From Chryseobacterium sp. JUb7 (GTDB taxonomy: Bacteria > Bacteroidota > Bacteroidia > Flavobacteriales > Weeksellaceae), in the NCBI RefSeq assembly GCF_024806495.1, contig NZ_JANUFF010000018.1:1-63817 (forward strand): 63,817 nt of DNA. The letters are read 5' to 3'. The notes under the pieces are model-generated. The model was not told the origin of the DNA, ran no database searches, and saw nothing but the letters and a program-made list of their open reading frames with translations. Positions 26,601-36,700 of the stretch are shown one piece after another. The position numbers and the translations under genes are program-made. Positions within the stretch are counted from its first letter, which is position 1; every line of letters starts with the position of its first letter.

Positions 26601-27197
26601 ATGAGCTTTTTCGGGACTAATATAAAGAAGATACGTCAGGTGAGAGGATTGAGCCAAAAGGCCTTTGCAGACTTATTTGAGCTAAATAGAGGAGTGATAA
26701 GTTCTTATGAGGAAGGACGTGCAGAACCAAAAATTGAGACATTATTAAAAGTTGCAGATTATTTTAATTTGGATTTACATGATTTATTAACCGAAACGTT
26801 GCAGGTTAATCAATTAGCGAGTGGATCTGATATCGATCATTTAATATTTTCGACAGATCATCATGTTTCAACTGTTTCTAGCATGGATCCGAACGCTGTG
26901 GTATTGCAAAAAATATTAGCTAATATAGATTTGGTTTATGAATTTACGAAAAGCAATAGTCTTTTATCTAAATATAATTATGGTGATATTTTATTTTTAA
27001 ATAAAGCCGACATCAAAAATGATCCGTTTTCTACACTTCTCGCAAACATAGACGGAAACTTGAAATATTATTCTGAAATAAACGAAGAAGAGAAAAATAA
27101 TTCAGAGTTATATAAAATTGTAGGTTATATTTCATCTGAACAAAAAAATATCCTTTCTGATATTTTAGAAAGGATAGATATATTAGAGCGAAAATAA
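26601..27197 (+). CDS. XRE-family transcriptional regulator
   Basis: 198 aa. Residues 7-65 are a Cro/CI helix-turn-helix: IKKIRQVRGLSQKAFADLF, LNRGVISSYEEGRAEPK and LLKVADYFNLDLHDLLT. The remainder is not a peptidase: no LexA-type Ser/Lys dyad is visible, and the fold looks like a small sensing or dimerisation domain. It diverges from the psp operon with 124 nt between starts, and its likely operator covers the psp -33 box, so it is the natural candidate to control the stress block. The start ATG follows its own -7 box by about 17 nt. It converges on the last gene of the lipid operon, with 3 nt between them. Confidence 0.85.
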   Translation: MSFFGTNIKKIRQVRGLSQKAFADLFELNRGVISSYEEGRAEPKIETLLKVADYFNLDLHDLLTETLQVNQLASGSDIDHLIFSTDHHVSTVSSMDPNAVVLQKILANIDLVYEFTKSNSLLSKYNYGDILFLNKADIKNDPFSTLLANIDGNLKYYSEINEEEKNNSELYKIVGYISSEQKNILSDILERIDILERK

Positions 27198-27200
27198 TTT

Positions 27201-27749
27201 TTAATTATTTGTTTCTGCTGAAATTTGCGGTTGCCTGTACAAATGCCTTTTCAGTTTCATGATCGGAAGGTAAGTGAATAAAACCGAAAGCAAGCCAGCC
27301 AAAACTCCGACCAATACGGCCATTGCAGCTGCATCGAGTTTGTAAAATTCAGATAAAATATATTGGGCGAACAATAAGCTTATTAAAACCAATGAGCCTG
27401 TAATTAAACCATGTAAAATGCTTAGTTTGGTCATTAATTTTTTTAAATTAAGCTGATCATCCACTGTAAATTCAATTGCATTCTGACTGGCGGCATCGGT
27501 TACTCTTTTAATGATGTCAATGGTAAGAACAACCGGTAAAAATATCGCCATGGGCAGTGTTAATCTCGCAAGACATTGTGTTCCTTCGAAGAAATGGGTA
27601 TATCCCAATTCATTAAAACTCGCATAGGCAATAATGAAATTAAAAAATACATTTGGAAGGACATAAATGATCATCCGCTTTCTTAAAAAGCGATTCAGCG
27701 TAGTTTTTTTGATTGGTTTCGGTTGAGCCTTTTTTATTTTAAATTTCAT
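27201..27749 (-). CDS. Small polytopic membrane protein of the lipid operon
   Basis: 182 aa with a basic N-terminus and four predicted membrane helices (near residues 26-46, 63-82, 112-133 and 139-162). No motif I recognise; the two-helix-plus-two-helix layout is like DUF2798-type proteins. Its start overlaps the end of the preceding acyltransferase gene by 4 nt (ATGA), so it is translated with the operon. It is the last of eight genes. Being membrane-bound, it could help move or anchor the lipid product. This is inference only. Confidence 0.6.
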   Translation of the reverse strand: MKFKIKKAQPKPIKKTTLNRFLRKRMIIYVLPNVFFNFIIAYASFNELGYTHFFEGTQCLARLTLPMAIFLPVVLTIDIIKRVTDAASQNAIEFTVDDQLNLKKLMTKLSILHGLITGSLVLISLLFAQYILSEFYKLDAAAMAVLVGVLAGLLSVLFTYLPIMKLKRHLYRQPQISAETNN

Positions 27750-28993
27750 GAAGTCAACAGCTCAATAGCTTTATCTTTTATTTTTTTCGCTTCTTCTTTT
27801 GGAAGAAAATTTTCATTAGACATAAACGTAAAATCCATTTGCTGGTTGTAAGTTGTCGTCACCAACGTATTTGAATTTAACCAAGGAAATGCAACTGTCG
27901 GACTGAAAATGGTTTCCAGCGTGAAATTTTTATACTCACTCGGAATATCAATTTTACCCATATTTGACAGCGTAATATCATGTCCGCCTTTGCTTGATTT
28001 CAACAAGGAAATCATACGGTCAACAATAGGATGCATATTTTCACCCATCCACAACAGTTCTCTGGCTTCGGTTTTTTCTATTTTTTCAAGGAGATCTTTT
28101 TTAATGTGTTTTGCATTTTCAAATAAATCCTGAGTTCCTTTTTTTAATGATAATTCAACCGTCGGTGCAAATGCAAATATATGATCCTGTTTAATTTCCG
28201 GAATAAAATGACGAACATCTACCGGACTGATCACTTTTCCTTTCGCATTTTTACCCTGAAATTCTTTGAAAGCCTGCATAAAAGCTGAACACAATAAAGC
28301 GTGAACAGAAATTCCGTTGGCTTTACATTTTTCAACTATTTTTTTGGAAACAGCAGCATCCAATTTTCGGTGAAGGGCATAATTTTTTCCTTGATTTCTG
28401 TTTTTGCTTTTAGATTGCATTAGAAAAAACAGTTTCGCCATCATTACATAAAAACGGGCTTTTCGTTTCTTCTTTTTTAAATTAAAATCTGCTGGTAGAA
28501 AATCATTAACGGAACCAAATCCTTCGTATGAATTAAATTCAATGTTAGGATCATCCAGTAACGCTAAAAGTTCACGTATCAAAGTAATGCCTGTTGTTCC
28601 GTCACACAAACAATGAGGCATTACCCAAAGAATTTCTGAAGCCGTTGGACTCTTCACCCAAACGAGCTGAGCCATTGGGTTTTTCTTATCCTCAAAAATC
28701 CTGTACCATTCATTTTCAGATTCCAAAAGCCAATCCTGATCGGTTTTTCTTTCAACAATGCGAAGCGGAATCGGTGAAATCTCTTTTTCTTCAACAAAAA
28801 AAGGATATGTTGCACTCTTATGATCAATAGAAACCCTCAACAAAGGATGTTTCTGCTGAATTTTATCTAAAGCAATTTTAATATTCTCTTCTGAAATTTC
28901 ACCGTTGATTCTTGCGGTGTATACAACATTTAAAGGTGTTTCAGAATCAACATACATGATTCTTTCCACCATCATTAATTTTCTTTTGATCAT
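27746..28993 (-). CDS. HxxxD (condensation/PapA-like) acyltransferase 2
   Basis: 415 aa. It belongs to the CoA- or ACP-dependent acyltransferase superfamily that includes NRPS condensation domains, PapA5 and alcohol acyltransferases. Visible signs: LNVVYTARINGEISEENI near the start, QKHPLLRVSID, the catalytic HCLCDGTTG (His near residue 127, Asp four on), and a C-terminal DITLSNMGKIDIP strand followed by NSNTLVTTTYNQQMDFTF. These enzymes pass an acyl chain from a carrier protein or CoA to a hydroxyl or amine. Overlaps the adjacent acyltransferase by 4 nt. The pair is related but clearly diverged, so each probably acylates a different position. Confidence 0.78.
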   Translation of the reverse strand: MIKRKLMMVERIMYVDSETPLNVVYTARINGEISEENIKIALDKIQQKHPLLRVSIDHKSATYPFFVEEKEISPIPLRIVERKTDQDWLLESENEWYRIFEDKKNPMAQLVWVKSPTASEILWVMPHCLCDGTTGITLIRELLALLDDPNIEFNSYEGFGSVNDFLPADFNLKKKKRKARFYVMMAKLFFLMQSKSKNRNQGKNYALHRKLDAAVSKKIVEKCKANGISVHALLCSAFMQAFKEFQGKNAKGKVISPVDVRHFIPEIKQDHIFAFAPTVELSLKKGTQDLFENAKHIKKDLLEKIEKTEARELLWMGENMHPIVDRMISLLKSSKGGHDITLSNMGKIDIPSEYKNFTLETIFSPTVAFPWLNSNTLVTTTYNQQMDFTFMSNENFLPKEEAKKIKDKAIELLTS

Positions 28994-30255
28994 GATACGG
29001 CTAAAGATTCTAGTTGTTTTACTGTTTTAATCACCTCATCTCGAATGGCGAGTGCTTCATTCTGTGGCAAATACCCTTCACTTCCCATGAAAGCAAAATC
29101 CATCTCGCCACGGAAAGTAGAAGTTACCATCGTTGTCGTATTTCCCAAAGGCCCGATCACAGACGGACTGAAAATATTTTCCAGGGTAAATTCTTTGTAT
29201 TCATGGGCAATCGGAATACGTCCTAAATTTGAAAACATACAGTCGTTGGAAGATTTTCCGTTCTTCAATAATTTAGTGAAATTCGTCAGCGCATCGTGGG
29301 CAGATTCCATCACCATCATCGTGATGTATGGATTGAGCTTTGATGTTTTTTTCTCTACGGATTCCTGCATCAGTTTTAAATTTTCTTCAAAACCGAATTT
29401 CTTGTTTAAAGAAACCACAATCATCAATCCAAAAGCGAAAATATGATCAGCTTTAATCTGATTGGCAAAACGTCTGATATCAACAGGACACGAAACTTTA
29501 TTAAATGCTTTTTCTTTCCTGATTTTCTGAAATGCCTTTAAAACCGTTGCGCACAGAAAAGTATTGACTGTCACTTTCTGAGATTTACAGTAAGAAATCA
29601 ATTCCTGGCTCGTCTCTTTATCGAATCTCCAGTTGAGTAAATAATCGCTTTGTCGGTCAGTTGTTTTTTTATTGACTGGAATGACTTTGATGGCTGTTGC
29701 CGCCAGTCTTCCGATCATTTTTGCTTTAAATTTTTGTCCGCTACTGTTCAGAATTTCGCTTGGAACAACATCATGAATTCCCAAAATTGGATGTTCAACA
29801 CCAATATCGTAATTCGGATTGTCCAGTAATTTTAAAAATTCGTCCAGAACAGCCATTGCAGAGCCACCATCACATAAACAATGGTGGAACACAAACATCA
29901 TATCTGAGGTTTCTTCACCTTTGATCCAGACAAATCGCATAAGCGGTTGTTCTTTGTAATTGAATAGTTTATACCACTCTTTTTTTGATTCTTCCAGCCA
30001 GTCATTTTCTTCTTTTTTAGCTAAAATTCGAATTGGAATTTTTACTTTTTCTGAAACCTCAAACCACGGAATATTTTTTTCATCATGTTGAATGACAGCT
30101 TTTAACCAAGGGTGTTTTTCCTGAATTTTTTCTAAAGCATATTGAATGTCTTTCAGATTAAATGTTCCCTTTAATCTAAAAGGAATTACCGTGTTGAAAG
30201 GTTCTGTTCCGTCGCCAAGCAACATTCGTTCGCCAAATAATAATCTTCGTTTCAT
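28990..30255 (-). CDS. HxxxD (condensation/PapA-like) acyltransferase 1
   Basis: 421 aa, same family as the next gene. Landmarks: FNTVIPFRLKGTFNLKDI, EKHPWLKAVIQHD, catalytic HHCLCDGGSA (second His near residue 123, Asp four on), VSCPVDIRRF, a strand reading CMFSNLGRIPIAHEY, and STFRGEMDFAFMG. The active-site His and Asp are both present. It starts 4 nt after the glycosyltransferase stop. In context it likely transfers the megasynthase-made chain, from the free ACP or another carrier, onto a sugar or alcohol. The actual acceptor cannot be read from sequence. Confidence 0.78.
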   Translation of the reverse strand: MKRRLLFGERMLLGDGTEPFNTVIPFRLKGTFNLKDIQYALEKIQEKHPWLKAVIQHDEKNIPWFEVSEKVKIPIRILAKKEENDWLEESKKEWYKLFNYKEQPLMRFVWIKGEETSDMMFVFHHCLCDGGSAMAVLDEFLKLLDNPNYDIGVEHPILGIHDVVPSEILNSSGQKFKAKMIGRLAATAIKVIPVNKKTTDRQSDYLLNWRFDKETSQELISYCKSQKVTVNTFLCATVLKAFQKIRKEKAFNKVSCPVDIRRFANQIKADHIFAFGLMIVVSLNKKFGFEENLKLMQESVEKKTSKLNPYITMMVMESAHDALTNFTKLLKNGKSSNDCMFSNLGRIPIAHEYKEFTLENIFSPSVIGPLGNTTTMVTSTFRGEMDFAFMGSEGYLPQNEALAIRDEVIKTVKQLESLAVS

Positions 30256-30259
30256 AGGC

Positions 30260-32656
30260 TTACACAGGAACTAAAGTGGATTGTTCAACAAAATTTTCCA
30301 GCAATTCTACCGCGCGATCGTTTCCTCCAGCATTAATTAAACTAGATTGAACTTCCTTCGCTGCATTTCTGTACGCAGGATTTTCCAATAATTCAAAAAC
30401 TGTTTGGCGAAGTTCATCAACACGCAGTCTTTTATATCGTATACTAATTCCACAACCTGCTTTTACAATCAGTTTTGCAATATGAAAATGATCGTAAGCA
30501 ATTGGTGTGATTAGCATTGGTAATCCGTTGGTAAACGTATCATTCACGGTATTGAAACCGCCATGACAAATCACGGCATCCATGTGAGGCATCAAAGCAG
30601 ATTGAGGTACAAAACTGCTCACAATAAAGTTAGATGGCCATTCCTCGAAAATTTCCGGTGGAGTAGCAGCGATTACCGTTACAGGCTGATCTGCAAATGC
30701 GGCAATGACTTTTTCGAAAAATGCTTTTCGGATGTCTACCAATAATGTTCCTAACGAAACAAATATTTTCGGAGTTGTCGAAGCATTTAATTTATCCCAG
30801 TCAAAAGGAGCTGGATTTGGACGCCCTTTTACAGGGCCTACAAATTTCATATGGGTTGGAACTTCTTCAAAATCCGCAAATTTTTGTGAGGTGAATATTA
30901 AATTTAAATGATGAGAATGAATGAAAATTCCTTCATCATCAATTCCGACTTCCTTTTGAAGAGTTTTAATTAAATTCTGCTGCCATTCAAAGATTTTCGG
31001 GGCACTGTTTTCTGTGTCACCCATTACATCGGGTGGAACAGGCGTTGTTGTCACACACGGAATATTATTTTTATGAGCAAAAAGCGCTCCTCCGAAAGTG
31101 ATACAATCGTTCACAATAACATCAGGTTGCCATTCTTTGGCCAATGTTTCCAAACCGGGCATCATCATTTTAGCGAAAGGAACATAGGTTTCTTCCAAAG
31201 CCAGTTTCATCACTTCAGGACCTGAACAGGCAGGGCCATCATCCTGTCTTTTTAAAATTCTGGCGATTTCATCCTGATACGGAATCAAATCTTGTTCAGG
31301 ATAAAAATAACTTCCGCCTTCCGGAATATGTTTGTTGTCTAAAGGCGTAATTCCGAACCATTTTACTTCGTGACCACGGGCAATTAAACTCGCTCCAACG
31401 CTCAAGGTAGGACTGATATGCCCAAAAAATGGGGGAACAACAAATAAAAATTTAGACTTCGGTTTTTCCATAGTTGAGTTTGAAATGGCATTTTCCAGTA
31501 AATTGGCTGCTGTTGCGCTTCCTCCAGCTTCGATGAAAGATTCGCGAACGGTTTCGGCTGCTTTTTTATATTCAGGATTGGTTAAAATATTTTGTACGGC
31601 TTCGTTTAAATGATGCGCTTTAAAACGGTTAAAATTAAGTCGTTCGCCTGCTCCTGTACGCACAACACGACCCGCAACATGCGACTGGTCATACGCAATC
31701 GGAATCACCACCAACGGCAAACCGTTTGATAAGGTTTCGGAAACTGTATTGTGACCGCCGTGAGAAACAACGCCGTCCAAATGAGGCAGCAAATCCAATT
31801 GAGGAACTTGCTGATAGACCATAAAGTTCTCCGGCCATTCTTCAAAAAGCTGAGGGTCTGAAACTACAACAACCGTTAAGTTTTCATCTTTAAAAGCATC
31901 AACCACCTTTTGGAAAAATGCTTTTTTATGCTCGTGGTCGAAAGTTGTTCCGATGCTTACTAAAATCTTTTTTCTTGGAGTGCTGTTGAATTTCTCCCAG
32001 TCAAATTCAGAAGAAACACGACGTTCCGTAAGAACCGGACCTGTAAATTGGAAATTCGATTCCAAATCCATTTCGCCAAAGAAATATTGTGATGTTAAAA
32101 CTAACGTCAATAAATCCGAACAATCTAATGCGCGGTTTTCTTCAACACCCAATTCCTGCTGTAAAGCGATGATTTGTTTTTCTTCCCACTCATGAACTTT
32201 CGGAAGCTCGCTCATTATTTTAATAGCAGCTGGAGCGGTAACTGTCGTAGCATAAGGCAAACCTAATTTTTTCGCAGCAATGGAAGCCGCAAACAACTGA
32301 TGGTCGCCAATCACCAAATCAGGTTGATAAACTTTTAACAAAGGAATAATCCCGTTATAGCAATGTCTGTTTAAAGGAATCAGCACATCTTCGTACAGAA
32401 ATTTGATGCTGTCGATTCCGTAAACGACTTTTTTAGAAATAATATCGAGATAGTTTTCGCTTTCTCTTTTTTCTTCGTCCGTCTGGTCGTATTGAATCAA
32501 TAATAATTCTCCGCCTTCCGGAAGTTTATGTTGTAATTGTTGGTCGAGACTTATCCATGCAACCTGATGTCCTCTTTCCAGAAGAGTGGCACCGATGCTT
32601 AAGGTAGGATTCACATGACCTGTCAGTGGTGGGACTATAAATACAAATTTAGCCAT
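30260..32656 (-). CDS. Fused double GT1 (UGT/MGT-like) glycosyltransferase
   Basis: 798 aa made of two complete GT-B glycosyltransferases in line. Unit 1 (1-390) begins FVFIVPPLTGHVNPTLS and has SHGGHNTVSETLSNGLP near residue 300, ending AYDQSH. Unit 2 (396-798) begins FLFVVPPFFGHISPTLS and has CHGGFNTVNDTFTNGLP near residue 697, ending AYDHFH. The usual donor-site DQ is intact in unit 1 but DH in unit 2, and the ExL Glu is Asp in unit 2. A Met with start-like context sits exactly at the junction (codon at 31471), as if two genes fused by loss of a stop. The family transfers sugars from UDP-sugars to lipids, carotenoids and polyketides. Overlaps the hydrolase gene by 8 nt. Confidence 0.85.
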   Translation of the reverse strand: MAKFVFIVPPLTGHVNPTLSIGATLLERGHQVAWISLDQQLQHKLPEGGELLLIQYDQTDEEKRESENYLDIISKKVVYGIDSIKFLYEDVLIPLNRHCYNGIIPLLKVYQPDLVIGDHQLFAASIAAKKLGLPYATTVTAPAAIKIMSELPKVHEWEEKQIIALQQELGVEENRALDCSDLLTLVLTSQYFFGEMDLESNFQFTGPVLTERRVSSEFDWEKFNSTPRKKILVSIGTTFDHEHKKAFFQKVVDAFKDENLTVVVVSDPQLFEEWPENFMVYQQVPQLDLLPHLDGVVSHGGHNTVSETLSNGLPLVVIPIAYDQSHVAGRVVRTGAGERLNFNRFKAHHLNEAVQNILTNPEYKKAAETVRESFIEAGGSATAANLLENAISNSTMEKPKSKFLFVVPPFFGHISPTLSVGASLIARGHEVKWFGITPLDNKHIPEGGSYFYPEQDLIPYQDEIARILKRQDDGPACSGPEVMKLALEETYVPFAKMMMPGLETLAKEWQPDVIVNDCITFGGALFAHKNNIPCVTTTPVPPDVMGDTENSAPKIFEWQQNLIKTLQKEVGIDDEGIFIHSHHLNLIFTSQKFADFEEVPTHMKFVGPVKGRPNPAPFDWDKLNASTTPKIFVSLGTLLVDIRKAFFEKVIAAFADQPVTVIAATPPEIFEEWPSNFIVSSFVPQSALMPHMDAVICHGGFNTVNDTFTNGLPMLITPIAYDHFHIAKLIVKAGCGISIRYKRLRVDELRQTVFELLENPAYRNAAKEVQSSLINAGGNDRAVELLENFVEQSTLVPV

Positions 32657-33440
32657 GGTTTTGTGATAAGGTTTTTAATGATTTTGATAAAAAATGGGCG
32701 ATGGTTTCTGCAATCAAAACAGGTTCCTGAATCGGGATGTTGTGATCTCCCTGAATTAATTTTAATTCTGATCTTCCGATTTGATCATTCAGCCATTCTC
32801 CCGTTGGTCTGCAGTTGGAATCTTCACCGTACATCAACATTGTCGAAGGTTTTAATTCAGAAAAATTAACTTCACTAAGGAAATGTTTTTCCTTAATCAT
32901 ATCCGCTTTGATGCTGGTCTGATTAAACAGAAATTCATACATACGATGATTTTTTTCCATTTGTCTTTTACCCATCTGTACTTTGGTGGTGTCGCTAAAA
33001 TTGGCTACATAATGCTCCAGAAACTCTTTGCTGTATTCATCAATAATATTTCTGGCTTTTTCGTCCTGAGGGTCTGGAGCTTCAATAACAACCAGCTGCT
33101 CAATGCGATTCGGTGCTTTTAAAGCGGTTTTTAAAGAAATTAATCCTCCAAAACTATAACCGACAAGATGCGCTTTTTCAATATGTAAAGCATCCATCAA
33201 CGCCAAGACATCGGAAGACATATTTTCCAGATCGTAACCGTCTGTAAAACGTTCGCTCATGCCGTGACTTTTCAAATCAAACATCACAACATGGAAGTGT
33301 TTCGCCAGAATCGGAGCAATATTAAAATAATAAATAGACAGGTTGCTGAACATCCCGTGGATCATTACCACAGTGTGTTCAGCCCCTTTGTTGAGTTCCT
33401 GAATATGAACCTTTTTATCGTTAACAGAGATTATTGGCAT
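32649..33440 (-). CDS. Alpha/beta hydrolase, likely thioesterase of the lipid operon
   Basis: 263 aa, no signal peptide. The oxyanion-hole HGMFSN, nucleophile GYSFGGL (Ser near residue 96), acid in MLMYGEDSNC and His in QGDHNIPIQ make a complete catalytic set of the standard alpha/beta hydrolase fold. Its gene overlaps the ACP gene by 10 nt and the glycosyltransferase gene by 8 nt, so it is translated with them. It most likely releases or edits chains on the carrier proteins, since neither megasynthase has an integral thioesterase. It could instead be a hydrolase with another ester substrate. Confidence 0.75.
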   Translation of the reverse strand: MPIISVNDKKVHIQELNKGAEHTVVMIHGMFSNLSIYYFNIAPILAKHFHVVMFDLKSHGMSERFTDGYDLENMSSDVLALMDALHIEKAHLVGYSFGGLISLKTALKAPNRIEQLVVIEAPDPQDEKARNIIDEYSKEFLEHYVANFSDTTKVQMGKRQMEKNHRMYEFLFNQTSIKADMIKEKHFLSEVNFSELKPSTMLMYGEDSNCRPTGEWLNDQIGRSELKLIQGDHNIPIQEPVLIAETIAHFLSKSLKTLSQNHG

Positions 33441-33730
33441 TCGTAGATGTAATTGATAATCATACTTAAATCTAGGTTAATCAACTCGTCCAAATCCATT
33501 GAAGACAGCCATCCTGTAAAGTCGATCTGGTCTCCAAAATGCTCTTTGATTTTTTCTGAAAATGAAACGATTTCGATGCTGTCCATTTCCAGATCTTTCG
33601 TAAAAGAACTTTCAGGCGTAATGTCCATTTCCTCTACAAATTCTTCACCGATAACTTCTGTGATGAAACCTTTTAAAAGAGTGAATAATTCTTCGTGATT
33701 TAATTTTACTGTCGTGTTTATAGTGTCCAT
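33431..33730 (-). CDS. Free-standing acyl carrier protein
   Basis: 99 aa, acidic and helical. The phosphopantetheine site is visible as FTKDLEMDSIEIVSFSEKI (Ser in MDSIEI near residue 52), preceded by FITEVIGEEFVEEMDI and followed by a helix III region rich in acidic residues. It overlaps the megasynthase stop by 13 nt. The PPTase at the end of that synthase can charge it. It is separate from the two internal ACPs of the first synthase, so it probably hands chains to the acyltransferases or carries a starter unit. Confidence 0.85.
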   Translation of the reverse strand: MDTINTTVKLNHEELFTLLKGFITEVIGEEFVEEMDITPESSFTKDLEMDSIEIVSFSEKIKEHFGDQIDFTGWLSSMDLDELINLDLSMIINYIYECQ

Positions 33731-36700
33731 CCTATGATATAATTTTTATGTTTAATTATTTTGATTTCTGTTTGATTGATCCATAAAGAATCTTCTGTAA
33801 TTTTCTCGACTTCGAAGTTTTTCGGGTTTCCTTTCAGTCCTGTTCCGACGAATTTTCCGTAAGCTTCTTTGGCTACCCAGAATTTGGTGGTCCATTCTGA
33901 CTGATCTCTGTCTTTTAATAAGGCTAATTCGTTATCAGTAAAGACCAAATCGTAGAATCCCGAGCTTCGTTCTTCTATGATTTCCATATCGATTCCGACC
34001 GGTTTTCCGCTTTTTGCAATTCCGACCGCATCTTTTCCTTTATGTGCCAAAGAAATGTGAATGTCTTGCGTGGAATCTCCTATTAAGAATGGTTTTCCAA
34101 CCTCATCTTTCCCCACTTCAAAAGTGATAGGGAAGCAAGGGTGATTTTTTTCCTTTTTAAGAAGATTTCTCACCGCATCTTTCACGGCAACACGGCTTAC
34201 CATATAGCTTTTCCTCTTGTTTGGAAGCAATGTTTGATGATGCTGTTTTTCGGTTTGATTGAAATATCTTTTCAGAATAAAATCCCAAGAAGCAACCCTT
34301 GAATATGCTTGATGAAAGAAAAATACTTCAGGAGCGATTTCCTCCGAAAGACGGTTGTGCAAAGGCGACATCGAAACATTCCAAAGTGCGGCATCGATTT
34401 CCAGACGGCGGTTTTGCCATCCTGAAATTTTGCACCAGACTTTTCCGTTTCTAGTTAAAAGAATGTCTCCGATGGCAAATTCGTCATTCATTTCAGTCAG
34501 ACTGCAGGTACATTCGAAAATACCGTCCTGATCGTGTAAATCTCCGAAAAATTCAATGTCTTTGATTTTTACAGGGAAAGCAATTCTGTCTTTTGTTAAA
34601 GTTAATTGCAACCAAAGCCCGAATAACTGTCCTGCATTATCCAACAACGAACCTTTTCCGCCATTTCCTTTTATTTTTCCGATAATTCCTTTCGTTCCGA
34701 CCTTTGAAACTTCAGTAATTCCCTGATATTTTTCACCGTGGAACATATGCATTTCATAGATTTCTTCGGGAGTTCTTTCAATGGGTAATATTTCGCCGAT
34801 GGAAAGATTGAAGGTAGGATTAGGTCTTGCGGTTGAGGTTAATACAACTTCAGCATTTGCAAAATTTTCAATATCCAAATACGCATGATTGGCAGATTTC
34901 CATTCTCCTTTTACGGTTTTTTCGAAAGGTTGGGCAACGTTCATCCATTGAAAAACGCTTACATTCATTATTTTATGAACTTGCGATCCTTGTATTTCGG
35001 CTTGTGCAATTTCTGCTAACTGTTCGAAAATCATCGTCATCGGAATCACGGGTTCCATATCGGCCACTTCATGCCAGCCTTTTGGCTGTCTCAATAAGCT
35101 ATGGTCGATGAGGTAAGGGTGAGTTTCCAACGTCACGTATAATATTTTCTCAAAATTCTTGCTTATCGGAGCCTGAACTTTCGGCAACACAACATTCGGG
35201 ATTGAAACTTTCGGACGATCCTGAAATAAGGTTAAAACTTCCTCCTGCATTTTAATCATATCTGAAATATTATCCTGAAATGCCTGAACCAATGGATGTC
35301 CTGTTTTTGCAACGGTCGCAGTAGCTTTTTGCTTCGGAGTATCGATCGATTTTGCTAAATTTTTAATCGCTGCAAAATCACGGATAATCGGTGAACCTAA
35401 TTCCAGTTTAATACCTTTTCCGGATGATTTTTTGGATTGATTTTGAATATCTAAAAAGTCCAGTGCAACTGTTTTTCCTTCCACGAATAATGCCGCAACC
35501 ACTCTTTGAAATTGAGCCAATGCAGAACGTGTCGCCACGCTTGAAGCAATCGTACTGAAAGCTTTTCCTTTCAACGTATCATCAATAAATCCAATTAATC
35601 CGCCAGTTCCGACCTGAATGAAAAATCTTGCGCCTTCTTCGTATAATGTATCCGTCAGTTCACGGAAACGAACGGGTTCCACAAGATGTTCCGCACTCAG
35701 TTTTCGTATTGATTCCTGATCAGCCGGATACGGTTCCAAAGTCGTTGCCGACCATAATGGAATTTTCGTCTGCTGAAACTGTGCTTTTTCCATTCCTGCC
35801 AAAATCACATCTAATTTATCAGCGATAAAAGGCGAGTGAAATCCTGATTGGAAGGGCAGTATCTGATGAAAGATCTGTTTTGATTTTAAGATTGGAACCA
35901 ATTCATCCAACGCTGAATTACTTCCGCAAAGAATCACCTGATTCGGGCAGTTGTCGTTGGAAATATATACGTTCGGAATTTCTTCGATGATGGGCTTAAT
36001 AGTTTCAATTCCTGCTCCGATGGCGATAAATTTAGAATCTTTTAATTCAAAAGTTTCGGGATTTAAAACATCAATAAGAGCTTTCACAGAATTTACTTCC
36101 GCTAATTCAGAAGAGTAGCCCGCGAGCCATTCTCCCAAACTGTGACCAGCATTCATATCAGGAATAATTCCTAATTTTTTTAATGAATTATCGAGAATAC
36201 TGCAGTTGTTGAAGATATTTAAAGCGTCATTTAACAATCCTTCGCCTTCCGTTTCAATCGGTGCGTTGATGTTGAAATAACGGCTAACACTTTCGACTTC
36301 GCCTTTTGCTAATCCATCTAATCCAGGGAAAACAAAAGCTACTTTTTCTCCGTTTTGCAATAGAGGAGTATTGGTGTACCAAATATCCTGTTTGTTGCGC
36401 CACGGATTATTTTTAGCAACAATTTTAGTCGCTTTTTCAATTCTCGCAGGAGTTGGTTCGAAAATCGCGACTCGGAAATTTCCTTCTCCTATCGTTGTTT
36501 CATTATTTTGTAAAGCGGTTAATAATTCTTCATGCGTGGGTCTGGCCAAGATTAAAACTTTATCTTTTTTAGGCATATCATAGCCTTCCAATACCACATG
36601 TGCATTGATTCCTCCGAATCCGAAAGCATTCACCGCCGCTACTTTTGGTAAGCCTGTTTTCGACCAGTTTTTTGCTTCCTGAACAGGTTCGAATCTTGTT

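Noticed and set aside
27191..27210. AT-only hairpin between xre and the lipid operon as a terminator
   Set aside because: AAATAATT/AATTATTT has no G-C pairs and would be too weak; the gap is only 3 nt.
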